From the NCBI GenBank assembly GCA_947311845.1, contig CAMZMU010000055.1, positions 22,500,465 through 22,564,464 of the forward strand: a DNA stretch of 64,000 nt, in the 5' to 3' direction. Origin of the DNA: Poa pratensis (Eukaryota > Streptophyta > Magnoliopsida > Poales > Poaceae). Every line of letters starts with the position of its first letter. Positions within the stretch are counted from its first letter, which is position 1. Shown one piece after another: positions 22,446 to 34,490 of the stretch. The position numbers and the translations under genes are program-made. A model generated the notes under the pieces. The model searched no databases. It saw nothing but the letters and a program-made list of their open reading frames with translations, and was not told the origin of the DNA.

Positions 22446-25400
22446 ATGTTTGATCTTTCAGTTTCGCCACCGCATGACTCCTCCACCAGCACTTGCAGTT
22501 CTGCGTCTAACTGCTTGTCCAATATACGCTCCAAGAATAGGAAGCTACTTGGCCAGCTGAAGGAACTGAAGGCCGTTCTGGCGAAAGGCAAGGAGTTACG
22601 TGAACTTCTTTGCTTACAAGCTGGTAATAATGCAGCCGACTCGATTGCGCAAACAGCGGCTGTTCCTCAGGCAACATCATTACCACCACCTGAAGTAATC
22701 GGTCGTGACAAGGATCGAGATCATATAATAAACCTTCTAACCAAGCCGGTCGGTGTTGAGCCTAATTCAGCTATATATTCGTGTTTGGCCATTGTTGGAG
22801 CAGGAGGCATGGGAAAATCCACCTTGGCGCAGCATGTTTACAATGACAAGATGGTTCAAGAATATTTTGACGTCAGGATGTGGGTGTGCATCTCACGCAG
22901 ACTTGATGTCCATCGTCATACACGGGAGATTGTCGAATCTGCAGCTAAGATGGAGTGCCCACGTTTTGATAATCTGGATACTCTACAGTGCCGATTAAGG
23001 GACATACTGCAAGAATCAGAGAAATTCTTGCTTGTGTTGGATGATGTATGGTTTGATGATTCGAGTAATCAGATAGAATGGGACCAACTGTTAGCTCCTC
23101 TAGTTTCCCAGCACAAGGGAAGCAAAGTCTTGGTAACTTCTCGACGGGACACATTTCCTATTGCTCTTTCCTTTGGAGTGACACACCGTTTAGAAAACAT
23201 GGAAGATACTCAGTTCTTGGCTCTCTTCAAATATTATGCCTTCACTGGATCAGAAATCAGTAACCCTCCGTTGCTTGAAAGGCTAGAAGCGATTGCAGAG
23301 AAGATAGCTAAAAGGCTGGGACAGTCTCCTTTGGCTGCAAAAGTTGTGGGTTCCCAATTGAAAGGGAAAATGAATATCTCTGCCTGGAAAGATGCTCAAA
23401 CTTTAAAGATTGACAACTTAACCGAGCCTAGAGCAGTCCTGTTGTGGAGTTATCAGAAGTTAGATCCACGTCTGCAGAGGTGCTTTCTATATTGCAGCTT
23501 ATTTCCAAAAGGGCACAAGTATAGCATTGTTGAGTTGGTTCACCTCCTGATAGCGGAGGGATTTGTTGATCCTGATCCACGCAACCAAAACAGAAGAATG
23601 GTAGATGTTGGGAAGGATTACCTCAATGAGTTGGTTTCTGCGTCTTTCTTGCAACCATTTTATAGAAGATTTATGGGCACGTGCTACATTATGCATGATC
23701 TTCTTCATGATTTGGCAGAATCGCTCTCTAAAGAAGAATGCTACAGATTAGAGGATGATAAGGTGACAGAAATACCATGCACCGTCCGACATTTATCTGT
23801 TCGTGTTGAGAGTCTGAAACAACATAAGCACAGTATCTGCAAGCTACATTATTTGCGCACTGTTATCTGCATTGATCCACTTAAAGATGATGTGGGTGAT
23901 ATTTTCCATCAGGTACTGCAAAACTTGAAGAAGTTACGCGTACTCTACTTGTGCTTCTACAATAGTAGCGAGCTACCTGAATCTATTGGTGAGCTGAAGC
24001 ACCTCCGGTATTTAAACCTCATTAGAACTTCCATTACCAAACTGCCTGGATCATTGTGTGCTCTTTACCACTTACAGTTGCTTCAATTAAACCATAAAAT
24101 TAAGAGTTTACCTGACAACCTCTGCAATTTAAGCAAGTTACAACATCTTGAGGGGTATCTTGAGTCATATAAGTTGTTTGAAGAAGCTCTGCCTCAAATC
24201 CCTTATATAGGCAAGCTAACTTTGCTCCAAAATGTTAAAGAATTTTGTGTGCAAAAGCGCAAGGGATGTGAGTTACGACAACTCAGGGACATGAAAGAGC
24301 TTAGTGGTAGCTTAAGTGTTAAAAATCTTGAGAATGTCACTGGAATGGATGAAGCCTTAGAGTCAAAACTGTATCAGAAAAGTCAACTTGAAAGCTTGGA
24401 GCTTGTCTGGAGTTGCAATGATGGCATGAACACGGAGGGTTGTTTACAATTGGAGATTCTAGAAGGTTTGGTGCCACCGCCTCAACTAAAGGGCCTCAAA
24501 ATCGAGGGTTTCAAATCTGCCACCTATCCAAGTTGGTTACTTAAGGTTGAGGGTTTACATTTTGAGAACTTGGAATCTTTTGAGCTTGTTAATTGCACTG
24601 CATTAGAAAATCTACCACTCAATACGGAGCTCTTTAGACATTGCTCTGAACTGCTGCTCGAGAATGTGCCAAACCTGAAGACATTACCTTGTCTTCCAGC
24701 AGCACTTACATGCTTATCAATTCGCAGATGCCCACTGCTCATGTTTACTATCGGCAATGAACTAGAACAACATGGTCAGAGGGAGAACATCATGATGACA
24801 GAGTACTTGGCATCACAACTTGCTTCCATTTGGGATGTGGATTCGGGATCAGAAATTAGGAGAGTTTTATCCTCAGAACATTCATCTCTGAAGCAGTTGA
24901 TGACATTGATGGATAGTAGCATGTCACATTTTCAAACCATTGCAGATGCTGTAGAAAGAGAGAACGGTGCAGAAATGCTAAAAGAGGATATCATCAAGGC
25001 GTGGATATGTTGTCACGAGAAGAGGATAAAACTCATTTATGGAAGGAGCATCGGGCTGCCTCTGATTCCACCTTCAGGACTTTGTCGACTTGCTCTTTAT
25101 TCATGCAGTATTACAGTCGGGGCATTAGCTTTATGCCTTCGTGGTCTTACTTCACTGAATGATTTGTCCTTAGTGGAGATCATGACTCTAACTACACTTC
25201 CATCGCAAGAGGTCTTCCAGCATTTGGCAAAACTCGAGTCCTTGTTCATCAAATCGTGCTGGTGTCTCAGTTCATTAGGGGGCTTACGAGCTGCTACCTC
25301 TCTTTCGGATCTTAGATTGATTTCCTGCCCTTCTTTAGACTTGGCATGTGGTGCAGATTTAATGCCGTTGTCTATTGAGGAGCTCTGTGTATCCAGTTGC

Positions 25401-26027
25401 GTGGTTGCAGTTAATTTCTTCAGTAGTGACTTGCCGCACCTGATAGATCTTTCCATGTTTAGCTGCAGAAGCTCTGCATCTTTGTCGATTGGTCATTTGA
25501 CCTCCCTTGAATCATTGTCACTAGGAAGTATCCCAGATCTGTGTTTTCTTGAAGGCTTGTCTTCCCTGCAACTTAAGCACGTACATTTGACAGATGTTCC
25601 GAAGCTAACTGCAGAGTGCATCGCACAGTTTAGAGTCCAGGAAACACTCACTGTTAGCAGCCTTGAGATGCTCAACCGAATGCTCTCGTCTGAAGGTTTT
25701 ACATTTCCTGCATTTCTCTCTCTTGAAAATTGCAAGGACGCATCCGTTTCATTTGAAGAATCTTCCAAGTTCGCATCGGTCAAGTGTCTGAGGTTATGGT
25801 CGTGCGAGATGTGGTCCCTGCCAGGAAATCTGAAATCCCTTTCCAGTCTGACGAAACTCGAGATCCGCAATTGCCCCAACATATCATCTTTACCAGATTT
25901 GCCATCCGCCCTCCAGCACTTCGGCGTATGGGGCTGTGAAGCCTTGACGGAGAGCTGCCGAGCACCTGATGGAGAAAGCTGGCCAAAGATTGCGCATATC
26001 CGCTGGAAGGAATTCATGGAACTGTGA
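22446..26027 (+). CDS. NB-ARC-LRR disease-resistance-like protein, N-terminally truncated
   Basis: A single open frame of 1193 residues. Residues 1-60 match only the end of a CC-to-NB linker; the Rx-type coiled-coil head is missing. The NB-ARC domain is intact: VIGRD (84-88), P-loop GAGGMGKST (118-126), kinase-2 LLVLDDVW (195-202), RNBS-B VLVTSR (228-233), a GLPL variant GQSPLA (292-297), [14 protein letters not shown] (346-354) and MHD (416-418). Leucine-rich repeats fill about 440-1193, with cysteine-rich CxxI/L repeats, and the C-terminus [13 protein letters not shown] is typical of cereal RGA proteins. The family acts as an intracellular ADP/ATP switch sensing pathogen effectors. An in-frame TAG directly precedes the ATG, and acceptor-like sites (CAG, CAGTAG) sit there, so a lost or distant first exon is possible. 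The gene may be a CC-less decoy, a helper, or a 5'-truncated relic. Confidence 0.9.
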   Translation: MFDLSVSPPHDSSTSTCSSASNCLSNIRSKNRKLLGQLKELKAVLAKGKELRELLCLQAGNNAADSIAQTAAVPQATSLPPPEVIGRDKDRDHIINLLTKPVGVEPNSAIYSCLAIVGAGGMGKSTLAQHVYNDKMVQEYFDVRMWVCISRRLDVHRHTREIVESAAKMECPRFDNLDTLQCRLRDILQESEKFLLVLDDVWFDDSSNQIEWDQLLAPLVSQHKGSKVLVTSRRDTFPIALSFGVTHRLENMEDTQFLALFKYYAFTGSEISNPPLLERLEAIAEKIAKRLGQSPLAAKVVGSQLKGKMNISAWKDAQTLKIDNLTEPRAVLLWSYQKLDPRLQRCFLYCSLFPKGHKYSIVELVHLLIAEGFVDPDPRNQNRRMVDVGKDYLNELVSASFLQPFYRRFMGTCYIMHDLLHDLAESLSKEECYRLEDDKVTEIPCTVRHLSVRVESLKQHKHSICKLHYLRTVICIDPLKDDVGDIFHQVLQNLKKLRVLYLCFYNSSELPESIGELKHLRYLNLIRTSITKLPGSLCALYHLQLLQLNHKIKSLPDNLCNLSKLQHLEGYLESYKLFEEALPQIPYIGKLTLLQNVKEFCVQKRKGCELRQLRDMKELSGSLSVKNLENVTGMDEALESKLYQKSQLESLELVWSCNDGMNTEGCLQLEILEGLVPPPQLKGLKIEGFKSATYPSWLLKVEGLHFENLESFELVNCTALENLPLNTELFRHCSELLLENVPNLKTLPCLPAALTCLSIRRCPLLMFTIGNELEQHGQRENIMMTEYLASQLASIWDVDSGSEIRRVLSSEHSSLKQLMTLMDSSMSHFQTIADAVERENGAEMLKEDIIKAWICCHEKRIKLIYGRSIGLPLIPPSGLCRLALYSCSITVGALALCLRGLTSLNDLSLVEIMTLTTLPSQEVFQHLAKLESLFIKSCWCLSSLGGLRAATSLSDLRLISCPSLDLACGADLMPLSIEELCVSSCVVAVNFFSSDLPHLIDLSMFSCRSSASLSIGHLTSLESLSLGSIPDLCFLEGLSSLQLKHVHLTDVPKLTAECIAQFRVQETLTVSSLEMLNRMLSSEGFTFPAFLSLENCKDASVSFEESSKFASVKCLRLWSCEMWSLPGNLKSLSSLTKLEIRNCPNISSLPDLPSALQHFGVWGCEALTESCRAPDGESWPKIAHIRWKEFMEL

Positions 26028-27049
26028 TCCACATGCACAACTACAAAGAAATTGAAAGGTAAAGGTTCCACCAATGGCTTTGCAAAGTTAACCTTTTGTA
26101 ATGTCTGTTTCATCTTTTCGATCTTTCAAATGCTCCATTTGTTTCAAAGTTTCATGCATTCAGTTATTTCGAACAGCATGCCTGAGATCTATCCTGTCCG
26201 GTGACCTCGCTCCACCGTCTGTCAATATTTGGAGTGCCTCAAGCTCACCTATACTTCAACTCTGTCCGCATCGTTGCTGCTGATGACGACGACCCCTCGG
26301 TTCATTTCATCAATAGCTTCATGATTCTAAACAGCTTCACCGCATGTGTTGGGACACACGTGTCTAAATTTGAATCATTTCTGTACTTGTTGTCATTGTT
26401 TTGTTATCATCTGTTGAAGAGATACTTGGATGTTGTACTCTAAACAGCTTCACCGCATTGTTTTGTTATATGTTGTGTGCTGAGATGTTGAATAGATACC
26501 AAATTAATTACTCACGATTATCAGGTTATTTCAACAGCAGTTACCAGATGAAGTAATCACATATCAGGTTATGTCAGTAGTAGCTACCGGATAAATTAGT
26601 CACAGTTAGCACGCGGGGCTAATTTTGCGTACTTGTTACTGTGCCCCCTTTCGTCAAGTTATCATATGTAACAATTACCGCACTTACCGGATTATCCCAT
26701 TCCCCACAAACAACAGCTACTCGATTAATTATTTTCGGTTGCAGATTTAGTTGGTCACAATTATCTCGCCCAGCATTGCAATCTCAACACTCGTCGGCCA
26801 CAGAAAGCCCGTCGCTGACGTCGCCCAACACAACAAGCACAAAAATGATGCCGGCAATAAGCAGCAACTCCGTGAACTGTGAGCTCGTGCGGCGCCTCCA
26901 CATATCTTTTACAAGAAATATTAAACGCTTTACAGTTATATGCAAGTGCCGGCTTGTTTAAAAAAATTTACATGTTTTTGTATAGAGCTACTAGGCTTTT
27001 AAAATTTGTCACTGGTATGTCTAGAAACAAATAATACGATTATTTTGAT
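26028..27049. other. NLR 3' flank, no gene
   Basis: This holds the presumed 3' UTR of the NLR. The phrase aaacagcttcaccgcat occurs twice (about 26330 and 26442), and loosely repeated atcaggttat/ttaccggat phrases occur at 26520-26700. No coding sequence or RNA gene was recognised. Confidence 0.4.
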
Positions 27050-27944
27050 CAGGGGCGGAGCCAGGGGGTGCTAGCAGGGGTCAGACCCCCCCCCCCCCCC
27101 TAATGGTTCGTCCCCCCAACGTCTTACATCAGGTCATCTACTTTTAGGAGTACATGCTAATGGTTGTTGGAATAGTATTTAAGCCCACTTGTCCAAAGCT
27201 AGCAGCAATCCAAGTAGTTTTACGAACCAAAGCCCAGCAAGCGAAAGCCCATCTACGTGACTGCCTAGGCCATGGATGGTTCGCTCGTCTACTCTCACAT
27301 CTCACGGTCTCACTAAAGACGATCGACCGATCTCGCTGACCTAATGTTGCCCTCCCTCGCAAACCGCCGAACATGGATCGCTTGTACGGCCAGCCTAGTA
27401 GCGGTCGGCGACGCCGCTGATCGTCGTGTTGTTGCCCGAGCGCCGTATGTTCGCATCATGGTCCAGTGAAATCACCACCCGATTATCTGTCAGGTACACA
27501 ATACAAAGCTTATACGTGTTGCTAATTTGATCGAAATTCTATTTTGCTTCATTTTTCCTATACTTCTTTAGCCATAAACAAAGAGAATCAATATACTACT
27601 CTCTAAAAATACGAACATAATCGATTATTTTTTCAAGCCAATTGTGTAAACCTCTATCCTGGCATGGCGCTGAAATTTCAGACCAATGGTTGGCGGTAGT
27701 AGTAGATATATATTCGAAATCTTATGGTAGCAGTTTTTTTTATAGAGGTTTGCTTCACTACCTATTTTAATTGATTGGAGATTGAGATAACTTATATTTA
27801 TGCAATGCTTTTATCAAGCATATGTTGATACTAAGATCGAAAATGGCATCTTATTTTGGGCTTTGATACTTTGATATACATATTTCACCTGTGACCACCA
27901 TATTGTCTCGCCCCCCCTATGTCTAAATCCTGGCTCCGCCCCTG
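27050..27944. mobile_element. hAT-type non-autonomous DNA transposon
   Basis: Perfect 16-bp terminal inverted repeats CAGGGGCGGAGCCAGG (left at 27050; the reverse complement ends at 27944) are flanked by an exact 8-bp target duplication attttgat (27042-27049 and 27945-27952). This TIR and duplication length are hAT hallmarks. No transposase frame is present in the 895 bp. A 14-base C run lies near the left end. Confidence 0.92.
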
Positions 27945-27952
27945 ATTTTGAT

Positions 27953-28469
27953 GTATACGATGTTAAGTGGTGCTTATAGAAGGAAATGTTAAACAACAAT
28001 CTTTGAGCATCTCCACCGTCACACCTATATTATGTCCGGCACAGCCGGAAATATATCCGCTTTAGGGGGTGTTGGACACATGTCTCGGAAAATTTTGGGC
28101 GCTCCCCACAGCGGCACGCTACAAACGTCCAGCCTGATTCATTTTTTTTATCATCTTTCACAATTTGCAACAAAATAATCTGCCGACAACAAATCTGGGG
28201 AACACATAGTTCGGCCATACCTAGCTTGGCCTACACAAGTCCAGTACCAAATAAAAGTCTCGACCTACACAAGTTCGGCCACCAAAATGCCACCACCATC
28301 ACAAGACTGAATGCATACAAATCATTCTTCGACCGACTCCCCCGCCGTCTCCTCTTCAGCCGCCTTGGCCCTTGCTTTTCTCTCCTTAGTGATGCACATT
28401 CTTTCCTCTGCGAAGTAAGCCTTTTGATTGGGCTCATGTTGCTCATGTCGGTGACATGATCTTGCGCTC
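27953..28469. other. Host DNA left of the CACTA insertion, with a decayed ORF tail
   Basis: On the minus strand one frame at about 28330-28440 reads a charged helix (ITKERKARAKAAEEETAG) ending in a stop. It resembles the C-terminal tails of transposon-associated NAM-like proteins in grasses, but the match is too short to name. The CACTA element interrupts this host DNA, which resumes at 40049. Confidence 0.35.
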
Positions 28470-28489
28470 CACTAGTAGAAAAAGCACCT

Positions 28490-28675
28490 ATGGTCCCGGT
28501 TGGGCTTGGACATCAGTCCCGGTTGCCCAACCGGGACTGGCCAATCGGGACCAATGCTGGTCCCGGTTGGTCCAAGAACCGGGACCAATGCTGGTCCACG
28601 TGGCCAGTTCTGGCTGGGCGTGGGGGAGACTCATTGGTCCCGGTTCTTAATACGAACCGGGACCAATGTGTGCCT
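28490..28675. repeat. CACTA left subterminal repeat array
   Basis: Multiple direct and inverted copies of GGTCCCGGTT or close variants, several arranged as short hairpins (for example ggtcccggttggtccaagaaccgggacc). They are the predicted TnpA-binding sites. Confidence 0.85.
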
Positions 28676-28699
28676 TTTTTTTTGGTATTTAGGGTTTAG

Positions 28700-28805
28700 G
28701 GTGCCCCCTCTCCCTCTCGCCGGTTCCCTCTCGCCGGTGCCCCCTCCCTCTCGCCGGTGCCCCCTCTCCCTCTCGCCGGTGCCCCCTCTCCCTCTCTCGG
28801 TGCCT
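28700..28805. repeat. Short tandem repeat, CTCTCGCCGGTGCCCC type
   Basis: About five imperfect copies of a 20-25 bp unit containing ccctctcgccggtgcccc, directly inside the left subterminal repeats of the CACTA element. Confidence 0.75.
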
Positions 28806-28960
28806 CCATCGTCTCCCCCTTCTTCGCATCGCCGACGTGCTCTCCATCGTTTCCGTACGCATATTATACGCTCTACTATATACACAGTACACGTTGATGC
28901 ATATATAATTAATATTCGATCTCTTGCGAGAATACAAGTATTTAATTACATGGAGATAGA

Positions 28961-31900
28961 TCACATATGTAGTTCATCGTCCGAAGCATAATGTTCTCCC
29001 TTTTCATCGATGACCTCCCTAAGCAGAAATCCCGCCAATTCCTCTTGAATTGCTTGTACGCGCCGTTCTGGGTCGAGCTTCTCCCGCATTTTGCTGAAAG
29101 CAGTTGTTCTCCGCTCAGTGGTCAACTCGCGAATGAACTCGCAAACGTAGAATCCACATAAATTACTCCCCGGTGGCTGCTGCGGACTTTTCACCGTTTT
29201 ATAAGTTAGCTCATCTTTGAATGGACCTTCTACCTTCTGTTTGAAAATTGTCCAACACCTGCTTTGGCAAAGAAAATGAACAAAGGAGTTATTAATTACT
29301 TGACATCAGGGAACGAACGAAAGAGGGCGATATAATGCGATAATGATTGAAATTACTTGTTGAGCATTTCTTTCATGTCGGACCACAACGCTTGGTCCCA
29401 ACTTAATGAGTCGTGGACTTCAACTATGGACTTGTCAGGTTGAATGCTTAGCAGAATCCAGTGGAACCTGCGGACGTTTACATAAAGCAGACATGCATAG
29501 CTCATCAATTACACTTAACATCGAGAAAGCCAAATAAAAATATGTACAAGACAGAAACACTCACCTGAAGTTGTAAGGAAATAGTATTTCCGTACAGAAA
29601 TGTTGCATGGTTAAAAAGGTGGTCAGGTCATGCTCCACGTCTTTGGGGTGATTGACTAACGTATGTGAATTCACGATATATGGGTCAACGAACCCAACCT
29701 CAAAAACTCTAGATCTTTTGCATTCCAGCATCTTCATTCTGCATAATAGCGTACAAAAGGATATATATATATATATAGTCAGGATAATATAATACAGGCA
29801 ATGAACGAGCTGAGCTAGAGACTTAATTACGAAAATAAATCACTTACAGACAATAGCAAGAGAGGATAGATTTGTCGAGGGCGCGCTTTTGGAATAACTG
29901 GAACAGTTCAGTCAGTTGAACATGTATAATGTAACGTTTGAAGAAATGCTCCACTCTAACGTCCAGCGGAAACCACTCTTTCGCGTCCTTCTTTGATGTG
30001 TGCACCAGGTACCAGGTATGCAGATTTCGCATATGTGTTGATAGACCCGTCAGCTCCTCATTACTGACCATAGGCTCCCCTTGGACATATTTCCGTGCCA
30101 TCTCTAACATTGGCGCATATTCATAGCCTAAAAGTTGACCAAGGCTCATACCCAAGGCGGTAGCCTGTTCCTTGGCCTGCGATACAGTGACACCAAGTTC
30201 TTTAGCAGCAGCTATGGCTCTGGGGTCCAATAATTCCAGGTCCTTATCCATAGCGGCTCTGAAGTCCTTGTCGACATCGGAACACACTATGAGCGGGGGA
30301 CCGATTGATTTTTCTGCTGTCCGAGCTGGGCAATTTGTTTCCCGCTTTTTGCACTTCTTCCCTTGTTCTGCTCAGACTGGGCACGTGCTAGCTTAGTAAG
30401 TTCACGACCATAGTCAGATGGCAGATTCATCGATATCTGGGATGGCTGCTCAAGGAAGGACATAGCCCACTTTTTGGTTTTTGCATCATATACCTTCTTT
30501 TGCTCGGGCTTTTTTGGTGCAAAAAAAGCCTTATTGTAGGCAGCCACTACCTCGGCGTTTTCCGCTTCAGTCCTGTCATAAGGTCTCTTGGGAGGAACCG
30601 TCGGGATGTCGACTATCTTTTGAGTGCGACCTCTCTTCTGAGTGGGGAGCGGGGAGCGGCGTTGGTCCGTTTCTTCTGCTGAGACGGCTGCGCTGGAGAC
30701 TTGTGAGGCGGTGAAGAGGACGGCTGCGCTGGAGAATGCTGAGGCGGTGAAGAGGACTGTTGCGCTGGAGACTGGTGAGGAGTCGATGGCCTTGGCTGCC
30801 AGTTCGGAAGCACGATGAATTCCTTTGGCCATAGAATTGGCGCTTTCTTGGCTTCTCCAAGTTCAAGCACCTCCCCATCTTCACCTGCAGGGTGGTGCAG
30901 CTTCAGCTCCTCAAAATCTTTCATCACTGCATCCACCCCGACAACAGCGTAGCCATTTGGAACCGGAGCAAAATGGTAAGTTGGATTAGGTCCAATTGGT
31001 AGGGCATAGCCGACCGCCACCTTCACGGATATGTTATAAACTTTCACATGCAGCTCACAAGGTGTGCTCTCCGTGATATCATCCACTGGGTAGCGACGAA
31101 GAGGAGCCACTGCATCATCATTACCATCCTGGAGCTCCGTGGAAGCCACGCTGCTTTTCCGATTCGATGGGCCACCGGTACCATCGCATGCAGCTTCTAC
31201 CATGTGCCGTTGAGATTGGCCGCTAGTACCTTGCTGGCTAAGCACGGCAATTTGTTCCTTCTGCAGCTTTAATTCTTCTTCTATATTACGCAGCCGGTCT
31301 GCAGCAGCGCGTGCTTCCATTGCCTCCCTTTCCTTTCTCCTCTGATGGCTTCTATCAGGAAATTTCTTCCTGTGCTCGGGAATCGCAATTGTCTTGGGCT
31401 TGGAGCCAGGTACGCCTCGTAACCGTCCGTCGTGTTCCTTATTCCCAAGGGCGCGTGTGAGCTCGTCATCCTCTCTATCGGGAATGAACCGTCCCTCTGC
31501 AACATCCTTTACTGCATTTCTAATTTCTTGGATGGGTAGTAGGGGATTATCTTTGTGTTCTGTTATATATGCACTTCCCTTCTGCGTCCAACGTGCCCCC
31601 ATGCCCGTAAAACCAATTTCTTGCCCGTTCGATCCACTTGAGTGGCTCTGGAGTGATCCCATTAGCCAGCAGGTCCGCCTCAAGTTTCTCCCACTTAGGC
31701 ATGCTAAAAGCGTAGCCACCAGGCCCCATAGTATGGTGGTACATCTTTAGAGCAGCATTTGCCGCATTTTTTGCAGACTTTTCCAGAGCTTCCTCTGATT
31801 TCTTGTACGCCACAAATTCTTCCCAGTAGTCCTTTATCTTCTCATACCCTTTATCGAAGTCTGGAGTCTTATTTTTCTTGACAAACAGGTTGTTCAATCT

Positions 31901-32650
31901 TTTCTTCCAGTTCTTGAATAGCTCGGCCATCTTCTTAAGTGCCCAGTCCTTGACTTTTTGCTCCATGATTTTCCGGGCAATCTTTTCTGCCTCATCTGGA
32001 TCCTCCTCATCTGAATCCACCTCTGGCGCCGGCAGGGTGAAATTAACCATGAGCTTTCTCCAAAGTCTTTCTTTGCCCTTAACGCTGACATATAGCTGTC
32101 CTTTCTCCTTTGGCCGATGCCATTCTCGAACGGTGATCGGGATGAAGTCCCTAACAAGAACTCCGCATTGCTTTACCATTTTATTTTTAACACCAGGGGG
32201 AGCAGTCGGTGTGCCGTCTTCAGCGACTCTTTCGATCGTGTACCTTTCTTGGTCGCCCAACTTTTTGGCTGGGCCTCGTTTTGTCCTTACAGAAGATTTG
32301 CTCGATCCGGAGGGCTAAAAGAAGAAAGAGCGTTAATATATGTATATAGACAGCAGAGGCTTAATTAATACAATCTTCGGCTTCATTAATATATGTATAT
32401 GCACCTCGCCGGAGTTTGCAACATTTAATGTTCCACCGGAGCCTTCGGCTTCTCCCTCGTCGGCTTCTCCCTCGCTGACTTCTCCCTCACCCCGGCCGTC
32501 GGGTTCTACCTCACCGGAGCCGTCTCTTCGGTTGAGAGACTCATCTCCCTCACCGGAGTTGTTCAAAAACTCCGTGGTGACATCGACAATATCTTCCGGC
32601 CCGCGGATTATATCCTGGAGGATATTTTCCTGATCTTCGTCTCGTTCCAT
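28961..32650 (-). CDS. CACTA-encoded Ptta/En/Spm (Transposase_24) protein with C-terminal Ulp1-like C48 peptidase
   Basis: Predicted exons on the minus strand are 32405-32650, 29848-32314, 29565-29738, 29357-29467 and 28961-29258, all GT-AG with compatible phases. Exon 1 is acidic (GEGEVSEGEADEGEAEG). The long exon carries a Transposase_24-like region (RNWFYGHGGTLD ... RALGNKEHDGRLRGV), a coiled coil (RNIEEELKLQKEQIAVL) and a Pro/Ser-rich linker of SPAQPSSSPP type. The last exons form a Ulp1-like cysteine peptidase: FHWILL (His), VEVHDSL (Asp) and QQPPGSNLCGFYVC (Gln and catalytic Cys). In this family the N-terminal part binds subterminal repeats, and the peptidase may cleave SUMO-like conjugates. 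The long exon changes frame near 31575, 30646 and 30298; the last two fit loss of one C from a C run, the first does not. An intact protein would need those repaired. Confidence 0.8.
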
Positions 32651-33365
32651 AGTTTCTGCAAATTAAGAACAATGCACAAAACTTTAGTTGGGTAACTTGT
32701 TCCATATGTCAAGATACATCTACAATATCATCTCATTTGCAAGAACAAATTAGAAACTTCATATGCTGCCTTATAATCTCATTTGCAAGAGCACCTCGGG
32801 CGGGGAGCGGCAGAGCACCTCGGGCGGGGATTCTTGGGCGCGACGGCGAACTCGGAGACCCTAAACCCTAAAACATCAAGAAATTAAAGCCATTAAGCTC
32901 AAGAACATAAGACTCAAGCTAAAATATACATCAATATAGCTAAAATCATTTGCAAAGCTAAAATTAAAATTAACATCAATATGTAGCAAAACTAAAATTA
33001 ACATCAATATATAGCAAAACTAAAACTAACACTAACAAAACTAATTCTAGCAAATGGCTAACAGAAAATGGCTAACAAAAAATAGCTAAAACCTAGCAAC
33101 TAACCTAGCAACTAACACTAACAAATGGCTAACAAAAAACCATCTACAACTAACTTAGCAATTTCTATAACCTAACAATTTCTATATCTAACAAATTTCT
33201 AAACATATTAATCATTTTAATCTACAATGCTACAATTTTAATCTAATTACTTCTAACCTTGAGTAGCAAAATTATGTTTAGAAATTTCTATAACAATTAT
33301 AATCTATATCTAACAAATTTCTATAACAATTATAATCTACAATCTAGCTACAATGCAAAATCTAC
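32651..33365. other. CACTA internal AT-rich spacer
   Basis: No gene. It contains loose repeats of tagcaaaactaaaattaacatcaa and ggctaacaaaaa type at 32930-33150. Confidence 0.5.
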
Positions 33366-33629
33366 CCGTAAACTCGTAAACTCGTATCGTAAACCCGTAA
33401 ACTCGTTAACTCGTATCGTAAACCCGTAAACTCGTATCGTAAACCCGTAAACTCGTATCGTAAACCCGTAAACTCGTTAACTCGTATCGTAAACCCGTAA
33501 ACTCGTTAACTCATATCGTAAACCCATAAACTCGTATCGTAAACCCGTAAACTCGTATCGTAAACCCGTAAACTCGTTAACTCGTATCGTAAACCCGTAA
33601 ACTCATTAACTCGTATCGTAAACCCGTAA
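33366..33629. repeat. Minisatellite with telomere-like TAAACCC cores
   Basis: Alternating 21-bp (taaactcgtatcgtaaacccg) and 29-bp units (the same with an added ttaactcg segment), about a dozen in all. The embedded TAAACCCg resembles the plant telomere heptamer, but the unit length and interspersed sequence differ. Confidence 0.85.
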
Positions 33630-33646
33630 TTTTTTCCCTAACACAA

Positions 33647-33768
33647 ATTCATACATTTAATTTCTAATTCATACATTTAATTTCATAACACAAATTCATA
33701 CATTTAATTTCTAATTCATACATTTAATTTCATACACAGATTCATACATTTAATTTCTAATTTCTAAT
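33647..33768. repeat. Tandem attcatacatttaattt repeat
   Basis: Five copies of attcatacatttaattt(c) separated by short variable spacers, adjoining the minisatellite on its right. Confidence 0.8.
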
Positions 33769-33779
33769 TTCAAATTGTT

Positions 33780-34325
33780 CTAAACCCTCACCGAGAGGGG
33801 CCGGGCGGCATGAGCGGGGGCGTGGAGGGGCGTGGCCGGCGTGGAGGGTCGGCCTTCTTCTTCTTCCTGCCGTACAGGGGCAGAGGTAGGGGAGGTCAGG
33901 GGAAGGGAGGCAGGGGAGATGCACCGGCGGCGCCATGGTACCAGGGGAGAGGGAGGAGCTCACCGTGTGGGGGAAAAGGCCGCGGACGTCGATCGACGGC
34001 CGGTGTAGCGGGGCACGGCGGGGGGCGGCGCGTGGAGGTGGCGCGTGGAGGAGGAGACTCAGGAGGCTCGGGCGGCGGCGCGGCGTGGCGGCTCGGGCCA
34101 GCCACGCGTGGAGGTGCGCGCAGGCTCGGCCTCTTCCTCTCTGCAGCACGGGCGGCGCGGCGTGTGGGCGCGGCGGCGCGGGCGTCGAGGGCATCGGCGT
34201 CGAGGGAGGTTGGGCAGCCTGACGGCGTGCGGGCGCGGCGGCACGGGCTCCTCCTTCTTCTCCGGTCCTTAGCGTTTCTGCGAATGAATCGGGGAAGGAG
34301 AAGGCAAGCAGTTAAGTAGCAGGGG
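33780..34325. other. GC-rich block inside the CACTA element, no gene called
   Basis: Overlapping open frames exist on both strands (for example 33757-34194 minus and 33810-34319 plus). They are low-complexity Pro/Arg/Ala or Gly/Arg-rich and have no recognisable domain, as expected from base composition alone. It could be a degraded captured exon. Confidence 0.45.
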
Positions 34326-34329
34326 GTCT

Positions 34330-34490
34330 TTGGTCCCGGTTGCTGGAAAGAACCGGGACCAATGCCTCTTTGGTCCCGGTTCTTGCCAGCAACCGGAACC
34401 AAAGAGTGGGTCATTTAATGCAGATCCCGCGGCGAGATCCATGGACTCTTTGGTCCCGGTTCTTGTTAGAAACCGGGACCAAAGAGTCCT
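34330..34490. repeat. Internal copies of CACTA subterminal hairpins
   Basis: Three successive hairpins of the form tggtcccggtt-N-aaccgggacca at about 34333-34361, 34371-34402 and 34449-34482. They are the same motif as at the element ends but lie about 6 kb from either end. Confidence 0.75.

Noticed and set aside
27144..27374. Protein-coding gene inside the hAT element
   Set aside because: The 76-residue frame has no transposase motif and the element is too short to be autonomous.
31547..31600. Third homopolymer-type deletion in the CACTA Ulp1 gene
   Set aside because: The frame change near 31575 needs one extra base removed or two added, so it does not fit the single-base-loss pattern and was not counted.
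33366..33629. Interstitial telomere tract or CRISPR-like array
   Set aside because: The units are 21/29 bp without unique spacers and only part of each resembles TAAACCC; it is a minisatellite. CRISPR arrays are not expected in a plant nuclear genome.
33896..34414. Pro/Arg-rich 172-residue protein
   Set aside because: Low complexity, overlapping frames on both strands, GC-driven; no recognisable domain.
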